Part shown: positions 38,201-43,765 of the stretch, piece after piece | Numbering within the stretch: the first letter of the stretch is position 1 | How the letters are laid out: the number at the start of each line of letters is the position of its first letter | Origin: an uncultured Bacteroidales bacterium | Lineage (GTDB): Bacteria > Bacteroidota > Bacteroidia > Bacteroidales > Salinivirgaceae | Direction: 5' to 3' | DNA: 64,000 nt | Assembly: GCA_937981765.1 (NCBI GenBank) | Contig: CALJOM010000002.1 | Location: 186,001 to 250,000, forward strand | Made by a program: the position numbers and the translations under genes | Notes under the pieces: model-generated | What the model was told of the DNA's origin: nothing | Database searches by the model: none | Seen by the model: the letters and a program-made list of their open reading frames with translations, nothing else

Positions 38201-40932
38201 ATGCAGGAACTTTTGCTATTACTAATTCATCTCATACAATCACAGTTGGTGGTAATTTTGTTAACAATTCAGGATTTCAGCACGGTAATTCAACGTTTGT
38301 TTTCAATGGCAATTCCAATCAAACAATTAATAATCCTGCTGGTAGTAATTTCTTTAATATACAACTTACTGGGAACGGTAATAAAACCTTATTAAGTAAT
38401 ATTACTATTCTTAGAGACTTAACTATTGGTGCTGTTTTGAATGCAGGGAATAATACCATCCAAATTGGTGGCGATTGGAAGGGAACTAAAACTTTCAACC
38501 GTGGTACGAGCACCGTTGTTTTCAATAGCAACGCTTCTCAGATAATCGACAAAAACGAAACGTTCTTTAACCTAGTAATAAACAATACCTATGGACTAAC
38601 GGCTGTAGCTCTTCAAAAGAACGTTTCGGTAGATAATCAATTAACCCTTACACGTGGTAAGGTTGAAGCTGGTATTAATAGTACAATAGCCTTATTATCT
38701 TCAGCTTCCCTTGTTGGTGGTTCGGCTAATTCGTATATTGTAGGTTATCTGTCGAAACAGGGTAGCAGTGATTTTGTATTCCATGTTGGGACCGACAATG
38801 TTTACGCGCCTGTAGCCATTTCCGGATTAACTGGTTCAGCTACATTCAGAGCTGCTTATTTCGAAAGTGGTTATAATCCTACTTATCTGCAAGTAGGTTT
38901 GAATAAAGCAAGTAATGTTGAACATTGGAATCTATCTCGTTTGTCGGGAACTGCAGAGGCCTTTGTTACTTTCTATTGGTACAATGGAACCCGAAGCGGC
39001 ATTACAAACCTTCAGCCATTAGTTGCTGCATATTATGAAACAGGCAATGGATGGAAATCTATGGGACAAAGTTCAACCACGGGCAACACAACGGCAGGTA
39101 CAATAACTTCCGGTGTTCGATACAATGATTTTGGGGTGTGTGGTTTTGGTTGGGCATACGAGGATAATAACTGGACAGGTCTTGTCAACAGTAATTGGAA
39201 CGAACCTGGTAACTGGAGCTTAAATCAAATACCAACAGCTACCTCTAATGTTATAATTAACGGAGGTGCTCCAAATTATCCTGTTCTGTCGACTAACGCC
39301 GAATGTTTTAAACTTACCATCTCTTCCAATGGTCAATTAACTGTAAATTCTAGTGTATGGTTAACCATTGCTGAAGACTTTACAATGAATGCTAATTCCC
39401 AGCTGATTAATAACGGAGAAATACGCGTAGCCGGAAATTACCTTAATAACTCCACTAACATAAGTTCAGGTATTGGATCCATTATGGTGTTTAACGGAAC
39501 TGTTACCCAAAACATCTCAAATATTTATGCACATAATGTTATTATGAGTGGGATTGGTGCTAAAAACCTGTCGGGAGATCACATAATAGACGGGAATTTA
39601 TCCATAGGTTCTACTGTAAATGCTCAAGCATCTAATATTTACTTGTCGGGTAATTTCAGTTTAACTTCAGGAAGTTTTAACCGAGGAACAAGTACCTTGC
39701 ATCTGGTTGGTAATATCATACAATATTTTACTGGTAATCAGGCTAACCTTTACAATTTAACCGTCAACAATAATTCTGTTTTGAATCCCCAGGTGATATT
39801 AAATTCCAATGTAGTTGTATATGGAACGTTAACTTTAAATAATGGCATTGTACAAACAACACCTTCAAGTGTTTTATCTATTGAGGTTGGAGGAAATGTT
39901 AGTGGAGGAAATGTCAACAGTTACATTTCCGGACCAATGCGGAAATACGGTATAACCGATTTTGTATTCCCAATTGGTAAAAATGGACGTTTTGCCAGAC
40001 TTGGAATAAGCAATATGTCTGGATCTGCTGCCTTTGTTGCGGAATATTTTGATAATCCATATACCAATGTTACAAGTGTTACTTCACCTTTGCATCATGT
40101 GAGTAAAATCGAATACTGGGATTTAAGTCGTGTTGGTAGTGTTGGAACGGCCCAGCCTTACGTAACACTCTATTGGGAAGACACTGCGCGATCAAAGATT
40201 GACAATTTGACAACCCTGCGAGTAGCTCATTTCCGATCTTCGAGTTGGCGTGAAGAAGGTATTCCAACAGCATATTGGGCAAACCAGCCTGGGGCACCCG
40301 GCTATATACAAACTGGTAACCCAATTGATGAATTCAGTCCATTCACCTTTGCAAGTATCCATCCTGTTCAAAACCCACTTCCGGTGCAATTAGTACGTTT
40401 TGAGGCTAATGTTACAGAAAAACGCACTGTTTTAGTTGAGTGGGCTACCGCTTCTGAACAAAATAGTGATAGGTTTGAGGTTGAAAAATCGAAAGACGGA
40501 TACACCTTTGAGCGTTTTGCTGTGGTACGTTCAGCAGGAAATTCTAACCTGTTAAACCTTTATGCAACCGAAGACAAGTATCCTTTTGAAGGAATATCTT
40601 ATTATCGATTGGTACAATACGATATTGATGGTAAGAGAACCATTTTCCCGATGGTTAGTGTACAACTTTCTCACGAGGTGGGCATAACTGTTCAGGTTAA
40701 TCCGAATCCGATTAATAATCTTGCCAATTTAGTCTTTAATAAAGAAGTTAGTAACGCTAAACTCACCTTGATTGGAATAGCGGGAAATATGGTTGATTAT
40801 CGTGAATTCCCGGGATCTATCGGCAGAAATATTGATATCAGTGATGTGGTTTCCAACATTCGTCCGGGAATTTACTATCTGAAAATCGAAGTCCATGGGG
40901 AATTAATAGTTACAAAAATAATTAAAAATTAG
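26245..40932 (+). CDS. Giant mosaic repeat surface protein with T9SS sorting domain
   Basis: 4895-residue secreted protein, close to a quarter of the window. Signal peptide in the first 26 residues (MKRLALVLMFGWIVQISIS core). The body is dense beta-rich repeat in which GNW, VTFNG, NQTI and YNL(x)I recur, the look of stacked beta-helix or beta-sandwich adhesin modules. At least five W-T-G...NPxNW...P modules and four P-x-G-F-x-x-Y modules are interspersed. Near the C-terminus VEWATASEQNSDRFEVEKS is the FN3-like segment that often precedes sorting domains, then VNPNPINN and IRPGIYYLKIE form a type A T9SS domain. Expected to be exported through the type IX system and attached to the surface as an adhesin or gliding/biofilm component. 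Asn/Gly/Thr-rich, few Cys. No frameshift interrupts 14.7 kb, so it is under selection. No enzymatic domain was recognised. Monocistronic with a terminator behind. Confidence 0.93.
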   Translation: MKHMYPFMKRLALVLMFGWIVQISISQTYYSQGSGNFSDLAIWNTLPGGGGASPTSVQAATGVFFIQTGHNIVVDDSINIAGLNVSGTLTFGNSSTNRVMWVQSSGIVVNNNGTIQVGSYNATHRLVLNAANFQNNGTVILRPGAINRVVNVTTRGTSQFSGTNSPTLSNLLIQTGTTTANVALIIKGDFSVQSGATFTSNNFTHKITGNFNNSGTFNYNSSTWEFNTPLVQTISGANLGFYNLTVNGGGVVSLGSYFNVYNNFLVTSNSKVDVQTTIQFNGNWTLHSGSEYNATAGETRFWRNGSAQNVLINGTAQFFDLSARYPGAKQITGNIVVNNYFFVYSDATIQDAVVGQTHTLRGDVRLEGVANFTHKIVLNSSGGRSIFHSNPNNTITFGPADIEIDGYYWIGNSDVNNTTLHCQGNLNLISGYLVIRQGSSLTGSASKSFYQSTNTNLYIRGTDNYPIGFGSYTHEVGSVVRYDRNINQVVRGGVTYPHLVLNNHDAFTTGSDVTKTLVGGDIQINGTLYIQPGNNSTVRFDIGNNSVGLTGNLEDYWDPTQTRTVVITQSGGTFTLNGIDNNQYFYRRDPSSQYTFNNFSIINRAPTDVRLKFFVGDDVTNPGNSTIDFTVLGNFTATNESTNPTLVVNVDLNNIRINGNNSGTFTLGDNVRVLVGSNQFGASVNSFSNSNLHTNSTVRYDANTLINIPSIAYGNLEFGGTGGIFQVVNFGLIVKGNISRVGGTPTFRLRAGNPSANPNHQIQGNWNLTSSFIDATVIGSGRPTVTFNGNGPQNISEATFWHVSYEGSGEKIILGNQTIQGNVNIGNGVTVNASNFNYTVGGNWTNLSDGQFLPTFGTVTFNGTSNQTISIQNGNGSFFNNITIDKPFGTTLIANSNITATGSLTFIENRGNLDLLNNTLTIGGNLIIRLGNTLSWTNGAKIHFNSNSAGQIIRNFNPSTLYPTLEFSGSGVKRFYDNPLFIEGDLIINGATLMGEWWDHYLKGNFVNNSGTFQHYRILYLNGNDQYIGSGEFQDLYATGNGTKYLTANWNLRGSLTIDTTAVVDVSPDGGITTYSITLNGNWVNNLFNPDRTKTGKFIPRTGTVYIIGNWSRIYTGDSIDVNHVGRVGKQFYNLEVALGSNSVAAQLYPIFQPGFPNIKSEANDLRVLNNFKLEQGVFYLYWNKMYVGGNFDNLGGNFQMNVYYSGYPQLYLEGNAGPYRFDPGENYLLRYIEFRGNGEYRLQRETIVENHNALPNVLISAGTLNLNHNILQLNNQTWGDLTISSTGSLIIDSLAELRIPNNRTLTNNGIFRIVGTPSGIASLRCSQPGSFNFIQNSGTFHAKYYSIENTSGWGLRFLGGSIDTQNNMSEGRFAGGASGSNTAYISLESGFTLNTDLLVPNVNFYTGPQKNVRRVNGTGTGKITFHNAGGPLAGSAYEIDDPNLVDWTFDPVKLWTGLAGDGQWNSPNNWTGNSVPASTDIVRLDNTHVAGPYSVAIQGNATCKSLSISGSSTTLAINGGKLSVVLDLTISTGNTLVQTNSADSVILGGSFTNSGTYNPGTSIIKFAPVTGSHVIVTNANPFYRIDINGTGGEIVLGTNITVANHIKILSGSFNASNRTIFVQGNWTANNAAFNYSISTVHFNRNDATDQEIEGGIFYNLTFSGSSVKKALSTLFIQRDVVINAGSRFDGGEQTIYVRRLWYNYEGNNGFNQYGGGKVVFDGTGTIYVGNYGNPASTRETTFNHLSFEGNSTKYIANNITVKGNLFNLTGSNIYVGAIGFASTEINGTAGGTFIMDGGWMYLLGVESFPKGFGSYNLSGGQVEYRGPIDQIVTGGVQYFNLYLRNTTNGAANPKVNKTASAPLYVKNNIHFYTQNGGWDGPVQLNMNGYDLYLEGTISADAPKDSVFYQINWGGGTLFHDGANFSPTPWITHFNNFIKRGTGAVIQNNHFVLTGNMEFRNGTSLNMRDYTINCVTSNKTFKMGENSYIYNYTVDTTATVQYAFPTGFSSYNIASTNGYYLRGTHKQSILPGVEYGNVYLWDNFARQVYLHGDLRVEGDLLVGYDLIELRDNGHSIYVRGANLDLRNYVASPTSTLYLTGTGYQRIYAGGNFNDVRLNAVQTSGNGHRVRLDDLNFYFTGNVQIQPSDTIETWANVFFSGNTFTNLGRFDHNARIFRFQGGNQTINPGSNRFNEVIFENGGTKNTVNNGFNIRQNITITATPASTVDFGTLTHNIGSEYINILGASVWSVSNANLIFDRVGTQFIPKIFAQDVSFTSGGTKYLYDSISVRDLYVGPGTVLRPTLDPTYPNNFSVRGNWTVEGNYIPDGNTVYFESDDNTIKTITTGGRTFENVVFNSVLTSNRLYTLLDNVIINGNLILNSGAHLKLNGKTLYIGNDDVGLPPGEVLRVNSGATLEVDAASELRFSLADLDPTFDIYGTLIVVGTYYQPAIVREYQDYGWNRGIKMTAYSGASLRFNNYQVERVNYDGFVINNGVTINSTDNFSNGVWLRMYPWNQFTDLSDGVTIRDRFYYLQILTNTSGLPNIQNVFFGHPTTPVVGRHFNVNRPVGYTGDITFDGDISGNMGSSTYENDPANQVHWPAPSKVVWTGVSSADWFDPGNWNPPIVPTALIDAEIPRITSGGSNPYIFSSGAICRDLILTNGLLTIEAGVDTVKVSRNITMGASSILAYGLDAVLLVAGQYDINATANIIENKSTVFFQRNGGTVQINPRNSKFYNIKFNGVATYNILGNLTVNGKWTQIGGTVNPSTVNYIYYLYGDYEFLGGSFLTNNIGWFYFHGSDQIIRNGRFSRLAIRMGGTKTFRDSTVVYFNDPNSVNKAFIIGANTTLSLANHSTILIRGNFASSTNSVVTDNEQSIYFSGRWWDGVHTHVGNGWVNFMGSDQYFNGNFANLSFTEPAVSTKYTNGNTSLTGSLTINSYNFRIQGSDQIVCSSGNGQFSVGQFNNGNSRVYYTGVNSHPSGFNEYLYHPNSFAYYSASFNQTVRGKENDIDIIYGNLYIANNGTKTLSGDIIVKSNLYLETSATLNASVNTITLGGNWYNNNSSFPAIFTSNNGEVIFNGSNNQYIYLVDVAQNDFYKVRVDKPTNTFVYPLRNIEIVDKLWVRNGRFRAILTVTVGGDFVATDNGTFDQTGTYILNKPSGSATIMGNNSILNNLRITGGATYNILDNFRVYGEFVLNTGILNLNGNTLYLGDGSDVASINSVFNLGEGGTVSMGNLCNLNINNGGEISIIGSPTNISSIVSTNAGWRYYLEINSGGTIRAKNYLIKDLQIPGVFVKSGAIIDPQNNFSFGTFSNPIGGGVCLQIANDQSFTGSDSIVKISFPQNPLGGTRNIKKVNSVGVVDIYQWTGNLAGPAYEDDPYNLVNWFVEKTITWVGGYGTGSQRHDWKEPNNWDLGRLPEPDDNVVINNTGFSCYLRDLPDTVTIRSLTVNGPLYLVRDLSAVRRVLNVTGLVDIKSDVYWDGDSTILRVGEGLSVNSVFRINVPNGGTIVMSGFGEASIFNSLNNNKLRLVIEKQGTVNFMANTNKVGYLQINSGATLKLPINSLAELHVFRSFINYGTFVNTLALLKLGSVGNYQFLSGNSSFGKVTLLEGNYTLVSPVFTITDDLTIQSGASLNVGSNTIKFGHSTNAKNLLVAGSLFFADNSRGKFTDNSVIEVLAGGLLSLVGTVDNEVVFTNQGSGRYSVNVSGTIAALHYKMEYLAINGLLLTSSATINPTENLSFGAFIFGHPSGRYITFMNSWSDTIEIYNVNFSQGALYNATRTCSSCGGIVRFRDSYGLRAGHYFEEDDGLYNSGKILWVYTTPTLFWTGAEDTRWDNPHNWNPEAVPADNAIIFIQTGAPRYPIIDDTFTPTQAHVKRLTIYTGASLTISHNKNIKIAQNFDNGGVLEVVSGSLTTIDIGGTFSNNGTFINGGSSTIELTSPNNIELTFGTAIPYNLHINSGNGLGNSIFTTRSAITIQGDLIINAGTFAITNSSHTITVGGNFVNNSGFQHGNSTFVFNGNSNQTINNPAGSNFFNIQLTGNGNKTLLSNITILRDLTIGAVLNAGNNTIQIGGDWKGTKTFNRGTSTVVFNSNASQIIDKNETFFNLVINNTYGLTAVALQKNVSVDNQLTLTRGKVEAGINSTIALLSSASLVGGSANSYIVGYLSKQGSSDFVFHVGTDNVYAPVAISGLTGSATFRAAYFESGYNPTYLQVGLNKASNVEHWNLSRLSGTAEAFVTFYWYNGTRSGITNLQPLVAAYYETGNGWKSMGQSSTTGNTTAGTITSGVRYNDFGVCGFGWAYEDNNWTGLVNSNWNEPGNWSLNQIPTATSNVIINGGAPNYPVLSTNAECFKLTISSNGQLTVNSSVWLTIAEDFTMNANSQLINNGEIRVAGNYLNNSTNISSGIGSIMVFNGTVTQNISNIYAHNVIMSGIGAKNLSGDHIIDGNLSIGSTVNAQASNIYLSGNFSLTSGSFNRGTSTLHLVGNIIQYFTGNQANLYNLTVNNNSVLNPQVILNSNVVVYGTLTLNNGIVQTTPSSVLSIEVGGNVSGGNVNSYISGPMRKYGITDFVFPIGKNGRFARLGISNMSGSAAFVAEYFDNPYTNVTSVTSPLHHVSKIEYWDLSRVGSVGTAQPYVTLYWEDTARSKIDNLTTLRVAHFRSSSWREEGIPTAYWANQPGAPGYIQTGNPIDEFSPFTFASIHPVQNPLPVQLVRFEANVTEKRTVLVEWATASEQNSDRFEVEKSKDGYTFERFAVVRSAGNSNLLNLYATEDKYPFEGISYYRLVQYDIDGKRTIFPMVSVQLSHEVGITVQVNPNPINNLANLVFNKEVSNAKLTLIGIAGNMVDYREFPGSIGRNIDISDVVSNIRPGIYYLKIEVHGELIVTKIIKN
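27636..35320 (+). repeat. P-x-G-F-x-x-Y module repeated four times in the giant surface protein
   Basis: Segments near 27639 (YPIGFGSYTH), 31669 (FPKGFGSYNL), 32254 (FPTGFSSYN) and 35172 (HPSGFNEY) are each followed 10-25 residues later by a Q-x-V/I-x-x-G-V/K-x-Y/I...N-L-x-L strand. I do not recognise it as a named domain. Confidence 0.65.
30600..39260 (+). repeat. W-T-G...NW...P module repeated five times in the giant surface protein
   Basis: Modules start near 30607 (LWTGLAGDGQWNSPNNW), 34059 (VWTGVSSADWFDPGNW), 36418 (TWVGGYG...WKEPNNW), 37722 (FWTGAEDTRWDNPHNW) and 39168 (NWTGLVNSNWNEPGNW), each followed by a Pro-x(2-5)-V/I strand. The first three, and loosely the fourth, are preceded by a conserved Y-E-x-D-D/P-x-x-x-V-x-W tail (AYEIDDPNLVDW, TYENDPANQVHW, AYEDDPYNLVNW). 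The protein is thus built from larger units closed by this pair of motifs. Divergence at DNA level is high, so recent slippage is not indicated. Confidence 0.8.
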
Positions 40933-40950
40933 GGTAACGCACTTGTTATC

Positions 40951-40987
40951 AAAGCGATGGTGGTTCTAAACCTCCATCGCTTTTTTT
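40951..40987 (+). terminator. intrinsic terminator of the giant gene
   Basis: AAAGCGATGG / CCATCGCTTT, 10 bp perfect, extended inside by GGTT/AACC after a T-T mismatch, followed by a T-run. Confidence 0.9.
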
Positions 40988-41098
40988 ATTTGCCCAAAAT
41001 TCATATTTTTGCATTATGAAATAGGTTATGCAATTTTTTGTTCCACCAATTCAATATTTTCTGAAAGTAAATAATAATTAACCATAAAACACGCACCA

Positions 41099-41959
41099 AT
41101 GAAAACAAACTTATGTATTGTGTCGTTGCTTACGATTTTAGCCTTGAATCTTAACGCGCAGTTGGTTGTTCCAACACAAGATGAATTGCAACGCTTTTTG
41201 AAAACAAAAACCATTATTTTTCTGGAAGATAATCCGCTACTGAACTATAATCAAAAAATTCAGGAAACGGCAAAAAAACACTGGAAAATTACACCCTACG
41301 AATTTATGACCTTTAACGAAAAGGTTTTTGATTCTCTGAGATTTGATCCAAACCTTTCGTTTTTGATGTTAAATAACGTTTATTTCAAACGCGACAGAGA
41401 AATTGCGGAATATGTTTTTCTAAACGTTACCCTCGGGGGAAATTATCCAACGGTAAAAGATATGCCTACAATTTCTGGTCTTCCGATATCTTATGCTAAT
41501 GTTGATGAGAGTACTTACGATTACAAACTGGGATTAATTTTGCGATTTATTGAACAGCATGTTCATAATTTGATGAATAATCCTAAAATCAAATCATCGA
41601 AGCGGGCATTGAAATTTTATTCCGAGAACCGGAAAAAAATCCACAATAAAACTCTTTATCTAAGAGCTGAGGAACTTACAGCTGAGGTTAACACTGTTGC
41701 CAAAATAAAAAAATATTATCCCTATAAAGTTAAAATTGCTACACCAGAGGAAATTGAGGCCGTTGTTGATAAATACGACTCCGAAGCTGTGATTTTGCAT
41801 CAGGTAGCTCCTATGAAAGACCACAAAAAAGCTCGTTGCTGGAATGTAATATTAGGAGCCGACGATGCCGCATTGTATTACTTTGGTTGGTTCCATATCA
41901 AAAAAGGGAAACAAGCACAAGGAATGCGTGCCATTGATTTCAAAAAACTTGCCAAGTAA
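41099..41959 (+). CDS. Secreted conserved hypothetical protein
   Basis: 286 residues with a signal peptide (MKTNLCIVSLLTILALNLNAQ). No named domain recognised. Conspicuous features are a hydrophilic, Lys-rich body, an aromatic-rich C-terminus (ALYYFGWFHIKKGKQAQGMRAIDF) and ARCWNVILGADDAALYY, which looks like a conserved core. Bacteroidota proteins of this size with this tail exist in my memory only as hypotheticals, so I assign no function. It stands between two intrinsic terminators and is probably transcribed alone. Confidence 0.75.
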   Translation: MKTNLCIVSLLTILALNLNAQLVVPTQDELQRFLKTKTIIFLEDNPLLNYNQKIQETAKKHWKITPYEFMTFNEKVFDSLRFDPNLSFLMLNNVYFKRDREIAEYVFLNVTLGGNYPTVKDMPTISGLPISYANVDESTYDYKLGLILRFIEQHVHNLMNNPKIKSSKRALKFYSENRKKIHNKTLYLRAEELTAEVNTVAKIKKYYPYKVKIATPEEIEAVVDKYDSEAVILHQVAPMKDHKKARCWNVILGADDAALYYFGWFHIKKGKQAQGMRAIDFKKLAK

Positions 41960-41981
41960 CAATGGCTAATTTTCATAAATT

Positions 41982-42015
41982 GCGTAACTCAGATAATGAG
42001 TTACGCTTGTTTTTT
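41982..42015 (+). terminator. intrinsic terminator
   Basis: Perfect 10-bp stem GCGTAACTCA / TGAGTTACGC, GATAA loop, T-rich tail (TTGTTTTTT), between the secreted hypothetical and ettA. Confidence 0.92.
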
Positions 42016-42043
42016 AGCTCTATTTTAAACAACCTTTAAATTT

Positions 42044-43726
42044 ATGTGCGACGACAAGAAGATTATTTTCTCGATGGTTGGAGTGGGGAAAACAATTCCC
42101 CCTCAAAAACGAATTTTGAACAATATTTACCTTTCGTTTTTCTATGGTGCTAAGATCGGAATTATTGGCTTAAACGGGAGTGGAAAATCTACGTTGTTGC
42201 GGATTATTGCTGGTGAAGATCAAAATTATGACGGACAAGTAGTTTTTTCTCCCGGCTATTCTGTTGGCTACCTACCCCAAGAACCTGTTCTAGATGAGAA
42301 TAAAACTGTTCGCGAAATTGTGGAAGAAGGTGTTCAAACTGTTGTTAGCCTTCTAAAAGAATACGAGGAAATTAATAACAAATTTGCTGAACCTCTTAGC
42401 GACGATGAAATGAATGCCCTTATTGTCCGTCAGGGTGAATTAACTGAGTTAATCGATAATCTTGAGGGTTGGGAAATTGATAACAAGTTAGAGCGAGCAA
42501 TGGACGCTTTACAATGTCCACCAGAAGATAATTTGATAAAACATCTATCTGGAGGTGAACGTCGTCGGGTTGCACTTTGTCGTCTACTGCTTCAAAATCC
42601 GGATATTTTGTTGCTCGACGAGCCGACAAACCATCTTGATGCTCAAACTATACAATGGTTAGAAGCTCATTTGCAGCAATATAAAGGTACGGTAATAGCC
42701 ATTACCCACGACCGTTATTTTCTTGATAATGTTGCCGGCTGGATTCTAGAACTTGACAGGGGAGAGGGAATTCCATGGAAAGGTAACTACAGTTCTTGGC
42801 TTGAACAAAAATCGAATAGGCTTGATATGGAAGAGAAAGTAGATAGTAAGCGTCGAAAAACTCTTGAACGCGAATTGGAGTGGGTAAGAATGTCGCCTAA
42901 GGCACGTCATGCAAAAAGTAAGGCTCGTTTATCGGCTTATGAGAAGCTTTTGAACAGCGATATTAAAGAAAAGGTGGAAAAACTTGAAATTTTTATTCCC
43001 AATGGTCCACGCCTAGGCGATAAAGTAATTATTGCCAGTAATCTTGTCAAAGCCTATGGAAACAATAAATTGTTTGATGGTTTGAGTTTTCAGCTTCCAC
43101 CTGCCGGTATTGTTGGGGTAATTGGTCCTAACGGTGCCGGGAAAACTACGCTCTTCCGAATGATAATGGGGTTGGAGCAACCCGATGCAGGTACGTTTGA
43201 AATTGGGGATACAGTGAAGTTGTCGTATGTTGACCAGCTTCATGAATCGTTAGACCCCGAAAAAACTGTTTATGAAATTGTTAGTCAAGGGCAGGAGAAT
43301 ATCACTCTTGGTGGAAGAGAAATCAATGCAAGGGCATATATTTCTCGTTTTAATTTTACCGGTCAGGATCAGCAAAAGAAATGTGGTGTTTTATCGGGAG
43401 GGGAGCGTAACCGTCTTCAATTAGCCTTGACTTTAAAATCGGAAGGCAATGTATTGTTATTAGACGAGCCCACCAACGATATTGATGTAAATACCTTACG
43501 TGCATTGGAAGAGGGGTTGGATAACTTTGCCGGTTGTGCAGTTGTAATTTCTCACGATCGTTGGTTCCTAGACAGAATTGCCACCCATATTTTGGCATGG
43601 GAAGGTCCTGCAAATTGGTATTACTTTGAAGGCACCTACAGCGAATATATCGAAAATCGCCGTCAGCGTCTTGGTGAAAAAGCCGAACAGCGGTTCCGCT
43701 ATAAAAAACTTATTGCCGATTCATAA
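42044..43726 (+). CDS. ettA: Energy-dependent translational throttle protein EttA (ABC-F)
   Basis: Soluble ABC-F ATPase of 560 residues that binds the ribosomal E-site and gates entry into elongation according to ADP/ATP ratio. Two ABC domains: Walker A GLNGSGKST and GPNGAGKTT, signatures LSGGERRR and LSGGERNR, Walker B LLLDEPTNHLD and LLLDEPTNDID. The interdomain linker (about 240-320; WVRMSPKARHAKSKARLSAYE) is the P-site tRNA interaction motif region characteristic of EttA. The N-terminus SMVGVGKTIPPQKRIL is close to the family consensus. No transmembrane segments, as expected. Convergent with the DUF4384 gene, with no obvious hairpin in the 39-bp gap. Confidence 0.97.
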   Translation: MCDDKKIIFSMVGVGKTIPPQKRILNNIYLSFFYGAKIGIIGLNGSGKSTLLRIIAGEDQNYDGQVVFSPGYSVGYLPQEPVLDENKTVREIVEEGVQTVVSLLKEYEEINNKFAEPLSDDEMNALIVRQGELTELIDNLEGWEIDNKLERAMDALQCPPEDNLIKHLSGGERRRVALCRLLLQNPDILLLDEPTNHLDAQTIQWLEAHLQQYKGTVIAITHDRYFLDNVAGWILELDRGEGIPWKGNYSSWLEQKSNRLDMEEKVDSKRRKTLERELEWVRMSPKARHAKSKARLSAYEKLLNSDIKEKVEKLEIFIPNGPRLGDKVIIASNLVKAYGNNKLFDGLSFQLPPAGIVGVIGPNGAGKTTLFRMIMGLEQPDAGTFEIGDTVKLSYVDQLHESLDPEKTVYEIVSQGQENITLGGREINARAYISRFNFTGQDQQKKCGVLSGGERNRLQLALTLKSEGNVLLLDEPTNDIDVNTLRALEEGLDNFAGCAVVISHDRWFLDRIATHILAWEGPANWYYFEGTYSEYIENRRQRLGEKAEQRFRYKKLIADS

Positions 43727-43765
43727 ATATTTTTAGATACGTAGGAGTGGTTAAACATAGCGGAT

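Noticed and set aside
26245-40932. Possible CRISPR-like or tandem DNA repeats in the giant gene
   Set aside because: Repeats are at protein level only; no regularly spaced identical DNA units seen.
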